Made by a program: the position numbers and the translations under genes. The notes beneath the pieces were generated by a model. The model saw only the letters and a program-made list of their open reading frames with translations. It ran no database searches and was not told the origin of the DNA. This document shows positions 49,910 through 57,108 of a stretch of 64,000 nucleotides of DNA, in pieces. How positions within the stretch are numbered: the stretch's first letter is position 1; each line of letters starts with the position of its first letter. The stretch comes from JALZKA01 sp033856515 (lineage in GTDB: Bacteria; Actinomycetota; Thermoleophilia; Solirubrobacterales; 70-9), in contig JAWVEY010000047.1 of NCBI GenBank assembly GCA_033856515.1, positions 1 through 64,000 of the forward strand, given 5' to 3'.

Positions 49910-50617
49910 TCATCTCTCGTTGACGGTGAGGATCTGAGACGTCGTGCCGATGCAAGGGCTGACCTTGATGTTTCCCTTCTGATCAAACTCCGGGTCGAGC
50001 ACCTTCAAATCGATCGCGTCGACGCGTGCTTGATAGCGCTCCGGTGGCGGCCCTCCGCTCCCCCATCTGTCCTCGAAGTAGCCGTCACGGTCAGTCACGC
50101 CGAATGCCCCGACTGCCCCTCCGTCCAAGGGCGTGACAAAGATCAACACCCGCCTGACGCATCGAGGCTCCTCGGATCTCAGAAAGCCGCCGATTCCGGC
50201 ACCTCTGTCCTCTGTGGCCTCGAGGTACACGAGTTCGAGTGTCGTGGCGATCTCGTTGTGCTCAATTCTTGCTGTGGCGCCTGCGCACGCATCCGTCGGG
50301 TTCAAGACCAGCTTGTTGGCCCGTGGGCTGCCGTCTCCTCCCCTCCAATACTCGTTCCGGATACGGCCGATGCCGGTCTTCCTTCTCAGACCGGAAATTT
50401 CGGTTCCGCCGTCCTTATAGATCTTCCGATCTACGACGCAGTCCGGATCCGTGCTCGTCGCCTGAACGACCAGATCCCCGTCACGGGCAAGGCGGATGAT
50501 CGAAAGGTCGGTGACTGCTCGGCCTTCATCGGCACCTAGTGCCGGCGCCGACTCGAGCACGAGCCCCAGAACGAAGAACGCGAGGACAAATGCCCTCGCG
50601 TTCAACGGTCCAGCCAT
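49910..50617 (-). CDS. Secreted protein of unknown function downstream of the sigma factor
   Basis: A 235-residue exported protein with a signal peptide (NARAFVLAFFVLGLVLESAPALGA). The mature part has four cysteines and beta-rich segments (LVYLEATEDRGAGIG, RRVLIFVTPLDGG). It starts 12 bases after the stop of the sigma-factor gene, so it is probably co-transcribed. No recognised family. Confidence 0.72.
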   Translation of the reverse strand: MAGPLNARAFVLAFFVLGLVLESAPALGADEGRAVTDLSIIRLARDGDLVVQATSTDPDCVVDRKIYKDGGTEISGLRRKTGIGRIRNEYWRGGDGSPRANKLVLNPTDACAGATARIEHNEIATTLELVYLEATEDRGAGIGGFLRSEEPRCVRRVLIFVTPLDGGAVGAFGVTDRDGYFEDRWGSGGPPPERYQARVDAIDLKVLDPEFDQKGNIKVSPCIGTTSQILTVNER

Positions 50618-50629
50618 CTTTTGGAGCTC

Positions 50630-51595
50630 TTAGGCGGCGTTGCGGAAGCCACCGAGCGCGCCGTCCGAGGCGAGCCGGCGGAGTGCCGACTGCTCGAGCT
50701 TCTGCGCGTTCTTCTGGGTCACGCCCAAGTCGCGCGCAACGTCACGGATCGACTTCGCGGGGCGGCCACCGGTGCCGAAGCGGCCGCGGATGACCTCAGC
50801 CTCGAGCTCAGGCAGCTTGCGGAGCGCCGTCTCGACGGCGTTCTCCTGCTCGCGCTCGAGAACCTCGTCCTCGAGATCGGCGGTCGCCTCTGCGCGGAGC
50901 TCGCCCAGCGTGGTGTCGCCGTCGTCGCCGATCGGCTGGTCCAGCGAGGACGTGACGCGGGTGAGGTCGCGGGTAGCCATGACCTCGTCGAGCGGCAGCT
51001 TCGCGCGCTCGGCCACCTCTTCGTCAGTCGGCTCGCGATCCAGCTCGAGCGCCAGCTCGGCCGAGATCCGGTTCACGGTGCGCTCACGCTGAGCGACGTG
51101 TGCCGGGATCCGGACGGCACGGCCGGTGTTGTCCAGGCCGCGCTGGATCGACTGCTTGATCCAAAGGACCGCGTAGGTCGAGAACTTGTAGCCGCGACGC
51201 CAATCGAACTTCTCCGAAGCGCGGATCAGGCCGAGCATCGCCTCTTGGACCAGGTCGCCCATGGGCAGGCCGTGGCCCTGGTAGCGGCGCGCGAACTTGA
51301 TCACGAGTCGGAGGTTCGAGTTGATCAGCCGCTCCTTGGCAGCCAGGTCGCCCTTCTCAATGCGCTGAGCGAGATCGATCTCCTCAGCGGCGGTGAGCAG
51401 GGGGTACTTGGCAGCCTGGTTGAAAAAGAGCTGCAGGCTGTCGGTGGTCTCGACCGAAAGATCGTGGGTATCGCTGCGCCGACGCGCACGGGTGGGTGCG
51501 GCCGCGCGTTTAGGCGCGGCGGTCTCGGCGGCATGCTCGCCGCGGTTTCGGTGGTTGTCAGTGCGCTTTTCGGGAGCGCCTCGGGTACGTGCCAT
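50630..51595 (-). CDS. Sigma-70 family RNA polymerase sigma factor with unusual region 4.2
   Basis: A 321-residue group-2-like sigma factor. Region 1.2 about 48-85 (DSLQLFFNQAAKYPLLTAAEEIDLAQRIE), region 2 about 92-160 (NLRLVIKFARRYQGHGLPMGDLVQEAMLGLIRASEKFDWRRGYKFSTYAVLWIKQSI), region 3 about 170-245, region 4 about 255-318. Region 2 is canonical. In the region 4.2 recognition helix the usual TRERIRQIE is TQKNAQKLE, replacing the arginines that contact the -35 element. The promoter carries a LexA-like box (51686-51697). It is followed by a secreted-protein gene. Confidence 0.9.
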   Translation of the reverse strand: MARTRGAPEKRTDNHRNRGEHAAETAAPKRAAAPTRARRRSDTHDLSVETTDSLQLFFNQAAKYPLLTAAEEIDLAQRIEKGDLAAKERLINSNLRLVIKFARRYQGHGLPMGDLVQEAMLGLIRASEKFDWRRGYKFSTYAVLWIKQSIQRGLDNTGRAVRIPAHVAQRERTVNRISAELALELDREPTDEEVAERAKLPLDEVMATRDLTRVTSSLDQPIGDDGDTTLGELRAEATADLEDEVLEREQENAVETALRKLPELEAEVIRGRFGTGGRPAKSIRDVARDLGVTQKNAQKLEQSALRRLASDGALGGFRNAA

Positions 51596-51677
51596 TTAGT
51601 TTCTCAGTCCTTCGTGTCAGTGCGTACCTGCCCGATGCAGGCTCGCTCAATCAGTTTTCTTTGATATCGCTTTACAA

Positions 51678-51706
51678 AGTATAGCGAACATTTGTTCTCG
51701 CCGCAA
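51678..51706 (-). promoter_or_regulatory. Sigma-factor promoter with LexA-like (SOS) box
   Basis: Minus strand: TTGCGG (51706-51701), 17-bp spacer, TATACT (51683-51678). The 12-bp palindrome GAACA-TT-TGTTC (51686-51697) sits in the spacer, matching the Gram-positive SOS box GAAC-N4-GTTC. A repressor there would block RNA polymerase. The transcript would have a leader of about 75 bases. Confidence 0.6.
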
Positions 51707-51880
51707 GCCCAATTTTTGGCTCTATCAGCGAGATCCAATGGCCGCTAACACTCGTTGGATCACTTTGCGCCGGGGGGAGGGGGCGCGGAGGGACTGAACA
51801 CCATACAGAATGTGCGGGTTTGTTGCAAGCCCAATTCGGTTTTTCCGCAAAATCCCTGGAAATCACGCACTAATTGTTTG

Positions 51881-53143
51881 CTAAAGGTGCCCGATTACGA
51901 CCCGGGCACCGAAGAAGTCGATCATTCGCGGCAGCGATTTGGCCGGATCGAGCTTCGGCGAGGCGGATGGAACCCCGCGCTCGAGCGCCGCGCCCACGAC
52001 CGTGCGTGCGATGAGCATCGCGATCGCCACGCCCGGGCAGCCCTGAGGCCCGCGGCTGAAGTGGTTGAAGCCCTCGTACGAGGCGGCGTCGCCCTGGGTC
52101 CACTCCTCGGGCGCGAAGCGGTCGGCGTAGGGGACGCGCTCGCGGTCGCGGTGTGCGTAGTGGTTCAGCACCATGAACTGGGTGCCGGCTGGGACCGTCT
52201 CTCCGTGCCATTCTGTCGGCTCGAGCGAGACTCGGGAGAGCATGTTCGTGGTCGGCCAGAGGCGCATGGTCTCGTGGAGGCAGGCGTCGAGGTAGTCCTC
52301 GTCCTCGGTGGCGAGGGCGCGCTGCTCGGGATGGGAGGCGAGCGCGACCAGGCAGCGCATCGTGTTGGCCGCGATGGTTCCGCCCATCGCGAACAGCCAG
52401 TGGGTCAGCTGGCCGCGGGCTCTGGTGCGCTCGTCCTGCGGTGCGTCCTTGGCAAGCGCCGCGAGGCTGCCCTCCTCGGCGTCATCGATGTAGCGCTCGA
52501 TCCAGGTCTCGAACGCCGCCACCTCGGGATGAGGCTCGTCGGGCATCGAATTCGCGCTGGCCTGCATGCCGGCGAGGGTGTCGGAGAGGTCGGTGTTGTC
52601 GGCGGCGGCGTCGCCCAGCACCACGCGGCGGGCGATGCGCTCGATCGTCGCGTTGTACGGCTCATAGGTGAGCTCGCCGTCGATCTCGTCGAAGAGCGCC
52701 TCCGCCTCCTCGCGCGCGACCGCTCTGACGCGCTCGACCGGCGCCTGGCCGAGCACCGATTCGGCGAACCGGCGGCGGCTGCGCCAGTCGTCGCCGCGGG
52801 AAATCGTGAGCGCGTCCGGTTGAAAATGCGCCATGCCCTTGCGCTTGGCCTCGGGGTCAGCGGCCAATGGCTCGGGCGACTCGGAGAGGGCGCGCGCGAT
52901 ATCGGCGGGGTCGAACATGAGGAGCGCGTCGTCGCGCACCACCTTGACCCACACGGGAAGGCCGCCGTAGGAGCGGTTCATGCCCTCCATCAGGCCGATC
53001 AGGTGGCCGTCGGTGTCGACGATCCCGGCCGCGCGGACCAGCTGGCGCCGGCGCCGGAAGATGCCCTGGACCGCGTTCGGGACGACGCCCGTCGCGTTGA
53101 AGCGGACGTTCTCGACGACGCTGGCGCGGGGGAGATCGCTCAC
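51881..53143 (-). CDS. Cytochrome P450 with atypical I-helix, partner of the haem dioxygenase
   Basis: A 420-residue soluble P450 (GTG start 53143). The haem-thiolate motif FSRGPQGCPG has Cys369 and the K-helix ETMR is at 291-294. The I-helix reads FAMGGTIAANT: the usual acidic residue before the conserved Thr (AGxD/ET) is Gly255. Such loss is typical of P450s that rearrange hydroperoxides rather than activate O2. It follows the alpha-dioxygenase-like gene by 9 bases, and fungal Ppo/linoleate diol synthases fuse exactly these two domains. Confidence 0.85.
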   Translation of the reverse strand: MSDLPRASVVENVRFNATGVVPNAVQGIFRRRRQLVRAAGIVDTDGHLIGLMEGMNRSYGGLPVWVKVVRDDALLMFDPADIARALSESPEPLAADPEAKRKGMAHFQPDALTISRGDDWRSRRRFAESVLGQAPVERVRAVAREEAEALFDEIDGELTYEPYNATIERIARRVVLGDAAADNTDLSDTLAGMQASANSMPDEPHPEVAAFETWIERYIDDAEEGSLAALAKDAPQDERTRARGQLTHWLFAMGGTIAANTMRCLVALASHPEQRALATEDEDYLDACLHETMRLWPTTNMLSRVSLEPTEWHGETVPAGTQFMVLNHYAHRDRERVPYADRFAPEEWTQGDAASYEGFNHFSRGPQGCPGVAIAMLIARTVVGAALERGVPSASPKLDPAKSLPRMIDFFGARVVIGHL

Positions 53144-53152
53144 GGGCGCAGG

Positions 53153-54976
53153 TTACGCGGAGCCGTTGGCCGAGCCCACGCGATTCCAGGGCGCGAAGGC
53201 GTTCTCGACACCCTCGAGCGCCGGCGCGAGTTCGGGGTGGTGGCGCAGAAGGACGTCCTTCATGTCGGACTCTTCGACCCAGCGCAGGCCCTCCGGCGTG
53301 TAGACGTCGGGCGAGTAATCGTTGGTGAAGAACCGGTCGGAGCGCAGGCGCCGTGACGCCATCAGGATGAAGATGCGGAACGCGGTGTCGGAGAAGCCGA
53401 AACCGGGTGGGAGTGGCTCGGCAAGCATGCCGACCTGAAGGTCGACGCGGTCGATGTCGTCGTTGTAGACGTCGCGGATCTCCTCGTTCAGCTCGGGGTC
53501 GTCGGAGAGGTCCTCGAACTTGGTGATGCGCTTCTTCCGGAGCTTCTCGCGGAAGTCGTTGTAGCGCGGAACGCCGCGCTCGCGGTCGCGCAGGATGTCG
53601 ATCGTGCCGAGGTCGACGCGGTCGCCATTCAGGCGCACGTGGTCCGACAGCGCCTTCGGGTGGTTTTGAAGCGTGATCGCGCCGGGATTGGCGACGCCGA
53701 AGGAGTAGAGGAGGTCCGACCAGCCGTACTTCGCGATCGTCGGGCGGGTGCCGGCGCCTTGGATCGGGTCGAAGTCGATCTCCTCGACGAGGGCGTCTGA
53801 GGTGTGGCTGCGGATCTCGTAGTCGTCAGGGAGGAGGGGATGGAGCCGATAGACGGAGATGAACTCCTCCGTGATCGCGTACGGCGCCGCGTGGTGCTCC
53901 TGGTCGGAGCCGACGATGCCGCCGATCATCTCGGTGCCGATGTGCCCGAACTTCTGGCGCACCCACTGGGGCAGGATGCCGTACCAGTTGGCGTGCATCG
54001 CGCGCTCGAGGACCGGGTTGGCGAGGATGCCCGGCGTCCACTCGACCGTGTGGATCTTGGCGCTCAGGGCAGAGTTCACCAGGCGAGCGGTCAGGAACAA
54101 CTTTTCGTCGTCCCAGGTTGGGTAGGAGCCCTTGAGGTGGTCGCAGATCGCGTTGTGCTCCTTGACGAAGAGCGTGTGGAGGAGTGAGAGGCCGATCCAG
54201 TAGTTGTCGGCGAAGCCGGTCAGATCGACGCCGTCGAGCTTGGCCTCTGTCTCGTTCGGGAGCATCCCGTCCTCGACCTTCAGCTTTCCGTCCTCGCCGG
54301 TGCGGAGCTCGCGGCAGCGTTCCTCGGTCGAGCCGTAGACCTGCGAGAGGTCCCACCAGTGGGTGACCGTGTTGATGAAGGTGGGCGGCAGGCCTGACGT
54401 ACCGGTCCGGGTGCGGTCGGGCGTGGTCTCGCGGATGCGCATCGGCGTGCCGTCCGGCCACTCGTCGTCCTCGGTGAGCTCGATGTCGATGTAGGTGTCG
54501 GGCGAGTTCTCGCCGTGGCCGAACCAGTCGTGGTTTTGGAACTGGATCCAGCACGCCGCGAGCACATTGAGGCTCGTTGCGGGCTTGAACTCCTGGCGCA
54601 GGAGCAGGCGGTTCGCGACCTCGCGGGGATTCGGCTCCATCCGCTGGGGCATCGGCTCGGGCTCGGTGGCCTCGGTCGGCGCGTTGCGGCCGAAGCGCGT
54701 GCCCGCTTTGCCCATCTCGGGATCGGTCGGATCCTGGTTTGAGCCGTCGTACGTGCGGTGGTCCGGCAGGTCGTCGCGCGTCTGCGGACCGCCGTTCGTG
54801 GCCGGGGCGCGCGTGTCCACCAGGTTCGACTCGCGCAGGTCGTCGCGCAGGCCGCGCAGGTTGAGAAGCGCGATCGGAGTCGGCAGGTTCCACCAATCCG
54901 TGACCCGGTTCACCTGCCGAAACACGGTCCGATTGACCCTGCCGAAGCTGCTTTCCACGGGGCCCCAAAGATCCAT
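53153..54976 (-). CDS. Animal-haem-peroxidase family fatty-acid dioxygenase (alpha-DOX-like)
   Basis: A 607-residue haem protein. Distal-site motif AACWIQFQNHDWFGHG with His149 and the following DW. Tyrosyl-radical/proximal-haem motif EEFISVYRLHPLLPD with Tyr376 and proximal His379, very close to plant alpha-dioxygenase. The family oxygenates fatty acids to hydroperoxides. No signal peptide is evident. Directly followed by a P450 gene, so hydroperoxide made here is likely passed on. Its upstream region holds a REP unit of the neighbouring transposase. Confidence 0.85.
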   Translation of the reverse strand: MDLWGPVESSFGRVNRTVFRQVNRVTDWWNLPTPIALLNLRGLRDDLRESNLVDTRAPATNGGPQTRDDLPDHRTYDGSNQDPTDPEMGKAGTRFGRNAPTEATEPEPMPQRMEPNPREVANRLLLRQEFKPATSLNVLAACWIQFQNHDWFGHGENSPDTYIDIELTEDDEWPDGTPMRIRETTPDRTRTGTSGLPPTFINTVTHWWDLSQVYGSTEERCRELRTGEDGKLKVEDGMLPNETEAKLDGVDLTGFADNYWIGLSLLHTLFVKEHNAICDHLKGSYPTWDDEKLFLTARLVNSALSAKIHTVEWTPGILANPVLERAMHANWYGILPQWVRQKFGHIGTEMIGGIVGSDQEHHAAPYAITEEFISVYRLHPLLPDDYEIRSHTSDALVEEIDFDPIQGAGTRPTIAKYGWSDLLYSFGVANPGAITLQNHPKALSDHVRLNGDRVDLGTIDILRDRERGVPRYNDFREKLRKKRITKFEDLSDDPELNEEIRDVYNDDIDRVDLQVGMLAEPLPPGFGFSDTAFRIFILMASRRLRSDRFFTNDYSPDVYTPEGLRWVEESDMKDVLLRHHPELAPALEGVENAFAPWNRVGSANGSA

Positions 54977-55006
54977 GCACCAACCCTAAGGGAGGCGAGC
55001 CGCAAA

Positions 55007-55057
55007 GGGGACAGTCCCCAAGCGTGGGGACAGTCCCCACGCGTTGGCTCCGTCCCC
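55007..55057 (+). repeat. Left 51-bp REP unit of the transposase element
   Basis: GGGGACAGTCCCC (55007-55019), 6-bp spacer, GGGGACAGTCCCC (55026-55038), 8-bp spacer, GCTCCGTCCCC (55047-55057). Same geometry as the unit at 17451-17501. Confidence 0.9.
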
Positions 55058-55096
55058 AGGGGGGCTCGATCGAGCTCGGCGGGGTTATTCGTATGT

Positions 55097-55546
55097 GTGG
55101 CGCGATTGGCGCGAGGAGTACTGCCCGATGGCATCTATCACGTGTTTGCACGCGGCAATGACCGTCGCCCAATATTCGTCGATGACGTCGATCGTCACGC
55201 GTATCTGCTGCTTGTAGCTGAGGAATGCGCCCATCGTGAGTGGCAGCGCCTCGCCCACTGCCTGATGAGCAATCACTTTCACCTTCTGATCGAGACTCGG
55301 TCGCCGAATCTGAGCGACGGAATGAGACGGCTGCAATCTCGCTATGTACAGCGATTCAATTTTCGTCACGAGAGGTCCGGGCATCTATTTGGCGGAAGAT
55401 TCCAGGCCGTCCCAGTGACGACCGACAGGCAGCTGGTCGCGGTTACGCGGTACATCCAGATGAACCCCGTTGAGGCGGGGCTCGCCGCCGCGCCCGAGTC
55501 TTGGCCGTGGACGGACTGCACCGCGGCGCTTCGTAGATGCGACTAG
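55097..55546 (+). CDS. REP-associated tyrosine transposase (RAYT, Y1/IS200-like)
   Basis: A 149-residue HUH single-strand transposase from GTG 55097. Opening DGIYHVFARGNDRRPIF, the HUH-type motif LMSNHFHLLIET (His-Phe-His near 61-63), and the catalytic-tyrosine region RLQSRYVQRFNFRHERSGHLFGGRF, followed by RYIQMNPVEAGL. This is the complete RAYT layout. RAYTs recognise and mobilise REP palindromes; here two inverted REP units flank the gene and others are scattered in the window. Confidence 0.92.
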   Translation: MARLARGVLPDGIYHVFARGNDRRPIFVDDVDRHAYLLLVAEECAHREWQRLAHCLMSNHFHLLIETRSPNLSDGMRRLQSRYVQRFNFRHERSGHLFGGRFQAVPVTTDRQLVAVTRYIQMNPVEAGLAAAPESWPWTDCTAALRRCD

Positions 55547-55553
55547 CCGTGTG

Positions 55554-55604
55554 GGGGACGGAGCTAACGACTGGGGACTGTCCCCACGCTTGGGGACTGT
55601 CCCC
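55554..55604 (-). repeat. Right 51-bp REP unit of the transposase element (inverted)
   Basis: GGGGACGGAGC (55554-55564), 8-bp spacer, GGGGACTGTCCCC (55573-55585), 6-bp spacer, GGGGACTGTCCCC (55592-55604): the left unit in reverse orientation, starting 7 bases after the transposase stop. Confidence 0.9.
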
Positions 55605-55623
55605 AGCGCTCAGTCGCTTGCGT

Positions 55624-57093
55624 CTAGCGGAGGATCGGGAGGTCCACGGCTGTGACCGGGTTCGCGTCCTTCAGGAAGCGGTCTACTACTCGGGCGCAGC
55701 GGCGGCCTTCGGCGATTGCGGTCACGATCAGTGATTGGCCGACGCGGGCGTCGCCGGCGGCGAAGATTCCATTTTCGGATGCGGCGTAGGCGGGCGCGTG
55801 GACGTTGCCGCGGCCGTCGAGCTCGACGCCCAGGCCGTCGAGCAGGCCCTCGCGCTCGGGCCCCGTGAAGCCGACGGCGACCAGCACGAGCTGAGCCGGC
55901 AGCGTGTACTCGGAGTCGGGGACGGGCTCCAGCGTGCGCGACGAGGAGCCGGTGACCTTGCGGCCCACCAGCTCGGCGACGTTGCCCTCGGAGTCGCCCT
56001 TGAGCTCGATCACCTGATGGCCGAAGCGGCGCTCGCCGCCCTCGTCGAGCGCGTAGGTCGTCGCCGAGCGCTTGAGCGGAAGAGGCCACGGCGTGTCGGC
56101 GTAGCGGCCGTCATCGGGGACCTCCGGGTAGACGTCCAGGAGGAGCGCAGAGCGGGCGCCCTCGCGATTCGCGTTCGAGATGCAGTCCATGCCGGTGTCG
56201 CCGCCGCCGATGACGACGACGTCCTTGTCCTTGGCGACGATGTCGACCACGGGCTCCGGCCCCTTCGGCCCGCCCGAGATCGAGGCGACGTAGCGGTTGC
56301 GGATGTAGAGGTAATCCATCGCGTCGTGGACGCCGGCGAGGTCTGAGCCCGGCACCTCGAGCTTTCGCGATACGCGTGAGCCGGTCGCGACGACGACGGC
56401 GTTGAAGCGGTCGCGGAGGTCCTCGACGCCCATGCCCGAGCCGCCGATGTCCGAGTTGTATTCGAAGTGGATGCCTTCGGCAGCGAGGACGTCGACGCGG
56501 CGGTCGATGATCCACTTCTCGAGCTTCGCGTCGGGCACTCCGAAGCGCATCAGTCCTCCGGGCGCCTCGTCGCGCTCGAAGACGGTCACCTCATGGCCGA
56601 CCTGGTTCAGCTCCTGCGCCGCGGCGAGGCCGGCCGGCCCGGCGCCGATGACCGCGACGTGCTGGCCGGTGCGCGAGTCGGGCACGTTCGGGGTGATCCA
56701 GCCCTCGTTCCAGGCGCGCTCGACGATCGCGTACTCGATCTGCTTGATCGTCACCGAGTCGTCGTTGATGGCCAGGACGCAGGCCGACTCGCAGGGCGCG
56801 GGGCAGACCAGGCCGGTGAACTCGGGGAAGTTGTTGGTGGCGTGGAGCTGGTCGATCGCCTCGCGCCACTTGCCAGTGCGCACGAGATCGTTCCAGTCGG
56901 GGATGAGGTTGCCCAGCGGACATGCGTCGTTGCAGAAGGGAACGCCGCAGCCCATGCACCTCGACGCCTGGCGCTTCAGCTCGGGCTCGGGCATGACCTG
57001 GTAGATCTCGCCGTAGTCGGCGACGCGCTCGGCCGGGTCGCGTTCCGGTGGAGCGGTGCGATGCACCTCGATGAATCCGCGGGGATCTGGCAT
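55624..57093 (-). CDS. gltD: Glutamate synthase (NADPH) small subunit
   Basis: A 489-residue flavoprotein. The N-terminal cysteine-rich 4Fe-4S region has CMGCGVPFCNDACPLGN (about 46-62) and CPAPCESAC (about 97-105). FAD-binding VAVIGAGPAGLAAA (about 146-159) and the NADPH-binding VVVIGGGDTGMDC (about 290-302) are intact, ending with the GIFAAGDARVGQSLIVTAIAEG FAD site. It passes electrons from NADPH to GltB. Starts 15 bases after the gltB stop; same operon. Confidence 0.95.
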   Translation of the reverse strand: MPDPRGFIEVHRTAPPERDPAERVADYGEIYQVMPEPELKRQASRCMGCGVPFCNDACPLGNLIPDWNDLVRTGKWREAIDQLHATNNFPEFTGLVCPAPCESACVLAINDDSVTIKQIEYAIVERAWNEGWITPNVPDSRTGQHVAVIGAGPAGLAAAQELNQVGHEVTVFERDEAPGGLMRFGVPDAKLEKWIIDRRVDVLAAEGIHFEYNSDIGGSGMGVEDLRDRFNAVVVATGSRVSRKLEVPGSDLAGVHDAMDYLYIRNRYVASISGGPKGPEPVVDIVAKDKDVVVIGGGDTGMDCISNANREGARSALLLDVYPEVPDDGRYADTPWPLPLKRSATTYALDEGGERRFGHQVIELKGDSEGNVAELVGRKVTGSSSRTLEPVPDSEYTLPAQLVLVAVGFTGPEREGLLDGLGVELDGRGNVHAPAYAASENGIFAAGDARVGQSLIVTAIAEGRRCARVVDRFLKDANPVTAVDLPILR

Positions 57094-57108
57094 CTTGAAC
57101 CCCGCTAG

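Larger units (their letters stand above)
55007..55604 (+). mobile_element. REP-associated transposase element with inverted REP units
   Basis: A 598-bp unit: a 51-bp REP unit (55007-55057), the transposase gene (55097-55546) and a second 51-bp unit in opposite orientation (55554-55604). It occupies the intergenic space between gltD and the dioxygenase gene and looks intact. Confidence 0.8.

Noticed and set aside
51703..51836. Direct repeat GCAAGCCCAATT at 51703-51714 and 51825-51836
   Set aside because: Twelve bases twice, without other structure. It may reflect a small duplication in the sigma-factor upstream region but does not support a feature.
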